Assembly (NCBI RefSeq): GCF_021117295.1 | Contig: NZ_CP088247.1 | Location: 1,017,501-1,081,500, forward strand | Reading direction: 5' to 3' | Source of the DNA: Methylorubrum sp. B1-46 | GTDB lineage: Bacteria > Pseudomonadota > Alphaproteobacteria > Rhizobiales > Beijerinckiaceae | Length of the DNA: 64,000 nt | In this document: positions 60,165-64,000 of the stretch, one piece after another | How the letters are laid out: each line of letters starts with the position of its first letter | Numbering within the stretch: the stretch's first letter is position 1 | Made by a program: the position numbers and the translations under genes | The notes under the pieces: model-generated | The model's database searches: none | What the model saw: the letters and a program-made list of their open reading frames with translations, nothing else | What the model was told of the DNA's origin: nothing

Positions 60165-61466
60165 TCACTCCGCCGCCATCGGCACCGCATCCATGTGCGG
60201 GTTCGCGCTGTACTGGTCGATCCGCTTCTCGATCTCGGGCCGGAAGTGCCGGATCAGGCCCTGGATCGGCCAAGCAGCGGCATCGCCGAGCGCGCAGATC
60301 GTGTGGCCCTCGACCTGCTTGGTGACTTCGAGCAGCATGTCGATCTCGCGCTTCTGCGCCCGGCCCGCGGCCATGCGCGTCAGCACGCGCCACATCCAGC
60401 CGGTGCCCTCGCGACAGGGCGTGCACTGGCCGCAGGACTCGTGCTTGTAGAAGTACGAGATGCGGGCGATCGCGCCGACGATATCGGTCGACTTATCGAG
60501 CACGATCACCGCCGCGGTGCCCAGCCCCGAGCCGAGATTGCGCAGGGTGTCGAAGTCCATCTTGGCGTCGATGATCTGCTCGGCTGGCACCAGCGGCACC
60601 GACGAGCCGCCGGGGATGGAACAGAGCAGGTTGTCCCAGCCGCCGCGCATGCCGCCGCAATGCTTGTCGATCAGTTCGCGGAAGGTGATGCCGAGTTCTT
60701 CCTCGACGTTGCACGGCTTGTTGACGTGGCCTGACACGCAGAACAGCTTCGTGCCGGTGTTGTTCTTGCCGCCGAGGCCAGCGAACCACGCGCCGCCGCG
60801 GCGCAGGATCGTGCCGGCCACCGCGATCGACTCGACGTTGTTCACCGTCGTGGGGCAGCCATAGAGGCCCATATTGGCCGGGAAGGGCGGCTTGAGCCGC
60901 GGCATCCCCTTCTTGCCCTCGAGGCTCTCGATCAGCGCCGTTTCTTCGCCGCAGATATAGGCGCCCGCGCCGTGGTGAACGTAGATGTCGAAGGGGTAGT
61001 CGTGGACGTTGGACTTGCCGACGAGGCGCGCCTCGTAGGCCTCGTCCACCGCGCGCTGAAGCGCGAACTTCTCCGCCACGTACTCGCCGCGGATATAGAT
61101 GTAGCAGGCATGCGCCCCCATGGCGAAGGAGGCCAGCATGCAGCCTTCGATCAGGAGATGCGGGTCATGCCGCATGATCTCCCGGTCCTTGCAGGTGCCC
61201 GGCTCCGACTCGTCGGCGTTGACGACGAGGTAGTGCGGGCGCCCGTCGGACTTTTTGGGCATGAACGACCATTTGAGGCCGGTGGGGAAGCCGGCGCCGC
61301 CGCGACCGCGGAGCCCTGAGCCCTTCATCTCGTCGATGATCCAATCCCGGCCCATGTCGAGCAGGAACTTGGTGCCGTCCCACGCGCCGCGCTTCTTCGC
61401 GGCATCGAGCCCCGGCGAGTGCTGGCCGTAGAGATTGGTGAAGATGCGATCCTGATCGGAGAGCAT
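60165..61466 (-). CDS. nuoF: NADH-quinone oxidoreductase subunit F
   Basis: NADH- and FMN-binding subunit, 433 residues. The FMN/NADH motifs are [20 protein letters not shown] and [20 protein letters not shown]; the N3 [4Fe-4S] ligands are [12 protein letters not shown] plus a later [10 protein letters not shown] 61466 has GAGGAG 6 nt upstream; the upstream frame to 61562 is the end of nuoE in another phase. Confidence 0.97.
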   Translation of the reverse strand: MLSDQDRIFTNLYGQHSPGLDAAKKRGAWDGTKFLLDMGRDWIIDEMKGSGLRGRGGAGFPTGLKWSFMPKKSDGRPHYLVVNADESEPGTCKDREIMRHDPHLLIEGCMLASFAMGAHACYIYIRGEYVAEKFALQRAVDEAYEARLVGKSNVHDYPFDIYVHHGAGAYICGEETALIESLEGKKGMPRLKPPFPANMGLYGCPTTVNNVESIAVAGTILRRGGAWFAGLGGKNNTGTKLFCVSGHVNKPCNVEEELGITFRELIDKHCGGMRGGWDNLLCSIPGGSSVPLVPAEQIIDAKMDFDTLRNLGSGLGTAAVIVLDKSTDIVGAIARISYFYKHESCGQCTPCREGTGWMWRVLTRMAAGRAQKREIDMLLEVTKQVEGHTICALGDAAAWPIQGLIRHFRPEIEKRIDQYSANPHMDAVPMAAE

Positions 61467-61476
61467 GATCCGCTCC

Positions 61477-62709
61477 TCAACCCTTGCTGCCGCTAAGGTC
61501 GGACGCCTGTCCGACCCAGTTCTCCCGGTCGATCCGGCCGGGGAAGGCGAGGTAGGCGCCAACCCAGGCGACTTCCTGCGGCGACCAAGCCGCGACTTGA
61601 TCGTAATGCCAGACGCCGAGGTCGTTGAGGCGGCGCTGGTTGATCGGGCCGATGCCCTTGATCTTGGTCAGGTCGTCGGGGCGGTCGTCGCGGGGCGCGT
61701 CGAGTCCCCTCGGACGGGTTCCGGCCGCGTCGGCGCGGGCCTCCGGGCTTTCGCCCTCGGGCACGTCGTCGCCGGCGCCGACCGTCGCCGGATGATGCGG
61801 CGGCTCGGTGCGCAGGACCCTGTCTTCCTCGACGGCCGGATTCTGGGCAGGCGGCGGCGCGGCATCGCGCGCCTGCGCGCGATCCTCCGGCTTCACCGGC
61901 ACCTCCCCGGCACTCGCCCGCTCGGCGGGGGCATCGACGGCGTTCGACTCGTTGGCGCGCCCGGCCTGCGGGCGAGCCGGCTTAGTCTCGTCCTTGACGC
62001 GGGCCTCGGTCGAGGCAGCCTCATCCTTCTTGATGCCTTCCTCGCCGGCGCCTTCCGTCTGCTCGAAGCGCTTGCGCCACGCGCCGACGCGGGAGCCGTC
62101 GAACAGGCTCTCGTCAGTCAGGGTGTGGACCGCGTCCTTGGGCTCGGAGGAGATCCGGCCGATCTGCGAGCCGACCTTGACGGGGCGGCCGGCGGCGAGA
62201 TCGTCCATGAGCTTGTTCAGGCTCTCAGGGGTGAGATCCTCGTAATAGTCCTGGTTGATCTGCACCATCGGCGCGTTGCAGCAGGCGCCGAGGCACTCGA
62301 CTTCGAGCCAGGAGAAATTGCCGTCCGCCGAGACGTGGCCGGAGGGGCCGAGACGCTCGTGGAGCGCAGCTTTCAGCTCCTTGGCCCCGCAGCAATCGCA
62401 GGGCACGGTGCCGCAAACCTGAATCCAGAACCGGCCGACCGGCTCCAGAGCGAACATCGTGTAGAAGGTCGCAACCTCCAGCACGCGGATATGCGGCATG
62501 CCGAGCTGATCGGCGACCGCCTCGATCGCCTTTTGCGGCAGCCAGCCGCCATTCTGCTCCTGCGCCTTCCACAGGAGCGGAATCACGGCCGAGGCCTGCC
62601 GACCTTCCGGATACTTTTCGATTTGGCCGCGGGCCCAGTCGGCGTTCTCCGGAGTGAACGCGAAGTCTTGGGGCTGCTCGGCGGCGGGGGCTAGCCTGCG
62701 GTTCGCCAT
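61477..62709 (-). CDS. nuoE: NADH-quinone oxidoreductase subunit E with long C-terminal extension
   Basis: [2Fe-2S] subunit of the peripheral arm. The N-terminal 165 residues are NuoE proper, with ligands in [10 protein letters not shown] and CLGACCNAP. From about residue 185 to 340 there is an acidic, Pro/Ala-rich, disordered segment, and residues 345-405 form a helix-hairpin-helix-type module ([40 protein letters not shown]). The total of 410 is over twice the length of E. coli NuoE (166). ATG 62709 ([13 protein letters not shown]) starts 20 bp after nuoD. Confidence 0.96.
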   Translation of the reverse strand: MANRRLAPAAEQPQDFAFTPENADWARGQIEKYPEGRQASAVIPLLWKAQEQNGGWLPQKAIEAVADQLGMPHIRVLEVATFYTMFALEPVGRFWIQVCGTVPCDCCGAKELKAALHERLGPSGHVSADGNFSWLEVECLGACCNAPMVQINQDYYEDLTPESLNKLMDDLAAGRPVKVGSQIGRISSEPKDAVHTLTDESLFDGSRVGAWRKRFEQTEGAGEEGIKKDEAASTEARVKDETKPARPQAGRANESNAVDAPAERASAGEVPVKPEDRAQARDAAPPPAQNPAVEEDRVLRTEPPHHPATVGAGDDVPEGESPEARADAAGTRPRGLDAPRDDRPDDLTKIKGIGPINQRRLNDLGVWHYDQVAAWSPQEVAWVGAYLAFPGRIDRENWVGQASDLSGSKG

Positions 62710-62728
62710 GGCGTTTCGACCCGTCTCC

Positions 62729-63919
62729 TCAGCGGTCCACTTCGCCGAACACGATGTCGAGCGTGCCGAGCACGCAGGACACGTCGGCGAGCAGGTGGCC
62801 GCGGCACATCCAATCCATCGCCTGAAGATGGGCGAAGCCCGGAGCGCGGATCTTGCAGCGGTAGGGTTTGTTGGTGCCGTCGGAGACGAGGTAGACGCCG
62901 AACTCGCCCTTGGGCGCTTCGACAGCCGCATACACCTCACCCTCGGGCACGTGGAAACCCTCGGTATAGAGCTTGAAGTGGTGGATGAGCGCTTCCATCG
63001 AGCGCTTCATCTCCCGGCGCGGCGGCGGCGCGAACTTGCCGTCGAGGGAGGCGATCGGCCCCTGCCCGGCGGGCTCGCGCAGCTTGGCGCAGCACTGCTT
63101 CATGATCTTCACGGATTCCCGCATCTCTTCCATGCGGATCACCTGGCGGTCGTAGGTGTCGCCGTTCTTCCCCACGGGGATGTCGAACTCCATCTCCTCG
63201 TAGAGTTCGTAGGGCTGCGACTTGCGCAGGTCCCACGGGATGCCGGAGCCGCGCACCATCACGCCGGAGAAACCCCAGGCCATCGCCTCGTCCACCGAGA
63301 CGATGCCGATGTCGACGTTGCGCTGCTTGAAGATGCGGTTGGCCATGACGAGGTTGTCGAGGTCATCGACCACCTGCAGGAACGGATCGCAGAACGCCTC
63401 GATGTCGTCGATCAGCGCGGGCGGCAGGTCCTGATGCACGCCGCCGGGGCGGAAGTAGTTGGCGTGAAGACGAGCGCCGGATGCGCGCTCGTAGAAGATC
63501 ATCAGCTTCTCACGCTCCTCGAAGCCCCACAGCGGCGGCGTCAGCGCGCCGACGTCCATCGCCTGCGTGGTGACGTTGAGGAGGTGAGAGAGCAGTCGCC
63601 CGATCTCGCAGAACAGGGTGCGGATGAGCTGAGCCCGGCGCGGCACCTCGATGCCGGCGAGCTTCTCGATCGCGAGGCAGAAGGCATGCTCCTGATTCAT
63701 CGGCGACACGTAGTCGAGCCGATCGAAATAGGGCGTCGCCTGGAGGTAGGTCTTGTGCTCGATCAGCTTCTCGGTGCCGCGATGGAGCAGGCCGATATGC
63801 GGATCGACCCGCTCGACCACCTCGCCGTCGAGCTCCAGCACGAGGCGCAGCACGCCGTGCGCAGCCGGGTGCTGCGGCCCGAAATTGATCGAGAAATTGC
63901 GGATGTTGTGCTCAGACAT
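62729..63919 (-). CDS. nuoD: NADH-quinone oxidoreductase subunit D
   Basis: The 49-kDa-type subunit lining the quinone pocket, 396 residues. The N-terminal motif [20 protein letters not shown] carries the conserved His, then [20 protein letters not shown] and [20 protein letters not shown] follow; the C-terminus [21 protein letters not shown] (21 residues less the first) is typical. Separate nuoC and nuoD genes, not fused, as in other alphaproteobacteria. Confidence 0.97.
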   Translation of the reverse strand: MSEHNIRNFSINFGPQHPAAHGVLRLVLELDGEVVERVDPHIGLLHRGTEKLIEHKTYLQATPYFDRLDYVSPMNQEHAFCLAIEKLAGIEVPRRAQLIRTLFCEIGRLLSHLLNVTTQAMDVGALTPPLWGFEEREKLMIFYERASGARLHANYFRPGGVHQDLPPALIDDIEAFCDPFLQVVDDLDNLVMANRIFKQRNVDIGIVSVDEAMAWGFSGVMVRGSGIPWDLRKSQPYELYEEMEFDIPVGKNGDTYDRQVIRMEEMRESVKIMKQCCAKLREPAGQGPIASLDGKFAPPPRREMKRSMEALIHHFKLYTEGFHVPEGEVYAAVEAPKGEFGVYLVSDGTNKPYRCKIRAPGFAHLQAMDWMCRGHLLADVSCVLGTLDIVFGEVDR

Positions 63920-63930
63920 GACCGCAGCCC

Positions 63931-64000
63931 TCAGCTCGACTTCTTCTCATCGCCCGGCAGCACGTAGTCCGTACCCTCCCACGGCGACAGGAAGTCGAAG
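63931..64000 (-). CDS. nuoC: NADH-quinone oxidoreductase subunit C, C-terminal end only
   Basis: The last 22 codons plus stop are inside the window; the rest lies beyond the right edge. The end [19 protein letters not shown] is the normal NuoC C-terminus. It is 11 bp upstream of nuoD. Confidence 0.9.
   Translation of the reverse strand, partial: FDFLSPWEGTDYVLPGDEKKSS

Noticed and set aside
56429..60325. Very long open frame (about 1300 codons) on the + strand opposite nuoI-nuoG
   Set aside because: It is antisense to four well-conserved complex I genes and has the Arg/Gly/Asp/Glu/His-rich composition of a high-GC shadow frame. Similar long antisense frames lie opposite htpG, dnaE, nuoM and nuoL.

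Overview
The window is a gene-dense, high-GC piece of a chromosome from an alphaproteobacterium of the order Rhizobiales, most likely Methylobacterium/Methylorubrum (extorquens group). The reasons are the nuoC-D-E-F-G-H-I-J-K-L-M-N block followed by birA, rnj, mce, a DUF1467 gene, proS, lolC, lolD and dnaE; an OxlT-type oxalate/formate antiporter; a BcsS-type cellulose protein; aerobic cobalamin genes; and several Rhizobiales-type palindromic repeats. The genus is an inference from gene content and style; no database was consulted.

Layout. 1-5.2 kb: tail of an M23 peptidase, gluQ, two small hypotheticals, htpG (TTG start) and a small hypothetical. 5.4-11.1 kb: cytosolic gamma-glutamyltranspeptidase-family hydrolase, fused DhaK-DhaL dihydroxyacetone kinase, a methyltransferase and OxlT. 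11.2-16.6 kb: cobalamin genes cobL-cobE and cobM-cobB, separated by a LysR regulator and a divergent PACE efflux gene. 16.7-20.4 kb: XRE regulator, IsdG-like monooxygenase, a long stretch without a recognisable gene, and a polyprenyl-phosphate sugar transferase. 20.4-23.2 kb: zur divergent from a small membrane protein, znuC and znuB, with a good Zur-box candidate between them. 23.4-27.0 kb: exoD, bcsS, an SDR lacking its catalytic tyrosine, a formyltransferase and a DUF2256 gene. 27.0-29.9 kb: molybdenum-cofactor maturation genes, with XdhC split into two genes by a palindromic repeat. 30-32.7 kb: orphan amino-acid-type binding protein, infA and a 904-bp IS5-family element with a 3-bp target duplication. 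32.8-46.5 kb: parC, recO, lipoprotein, chaC, lytic transglycosylase, dnaE, a 34-residue membrane peptide, lolD, lolC and proS. 46.5-64 kb: DUF1467, mce, rnj, birA and the complex I operon, cut inside nuoC at the right edge.

Functional links: complex I takes up about 14 kb and is tightly coupled (TGATG and ATGA overlaps). Cobalamin synthesis serves B12-dependent mutases, and the mce epimerase fits the ethylmalonyl-CoA pathway of serine-cycle methylotrophs. Zur and ZnuCB form a zinc-uptake module whose binding protein lies outside the window. The MocA, molybdopterin-binding and XdhC genes mature a molybdenum hydroxylase that is not encoded here.

Most of the window is ordinary. No defence system, prophage, CRISPR array, tRNA or rRNA was seen. 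The points most worth a second look are an in-frame palindromic insertion inside birA, the XdhC split, three families of dispersed palindromic repeats, the translationally coupled small protein ahead of znuC, the HhH-bearing tail on NuoE, and the out-of-phase transposase frames of the insertion sequence.
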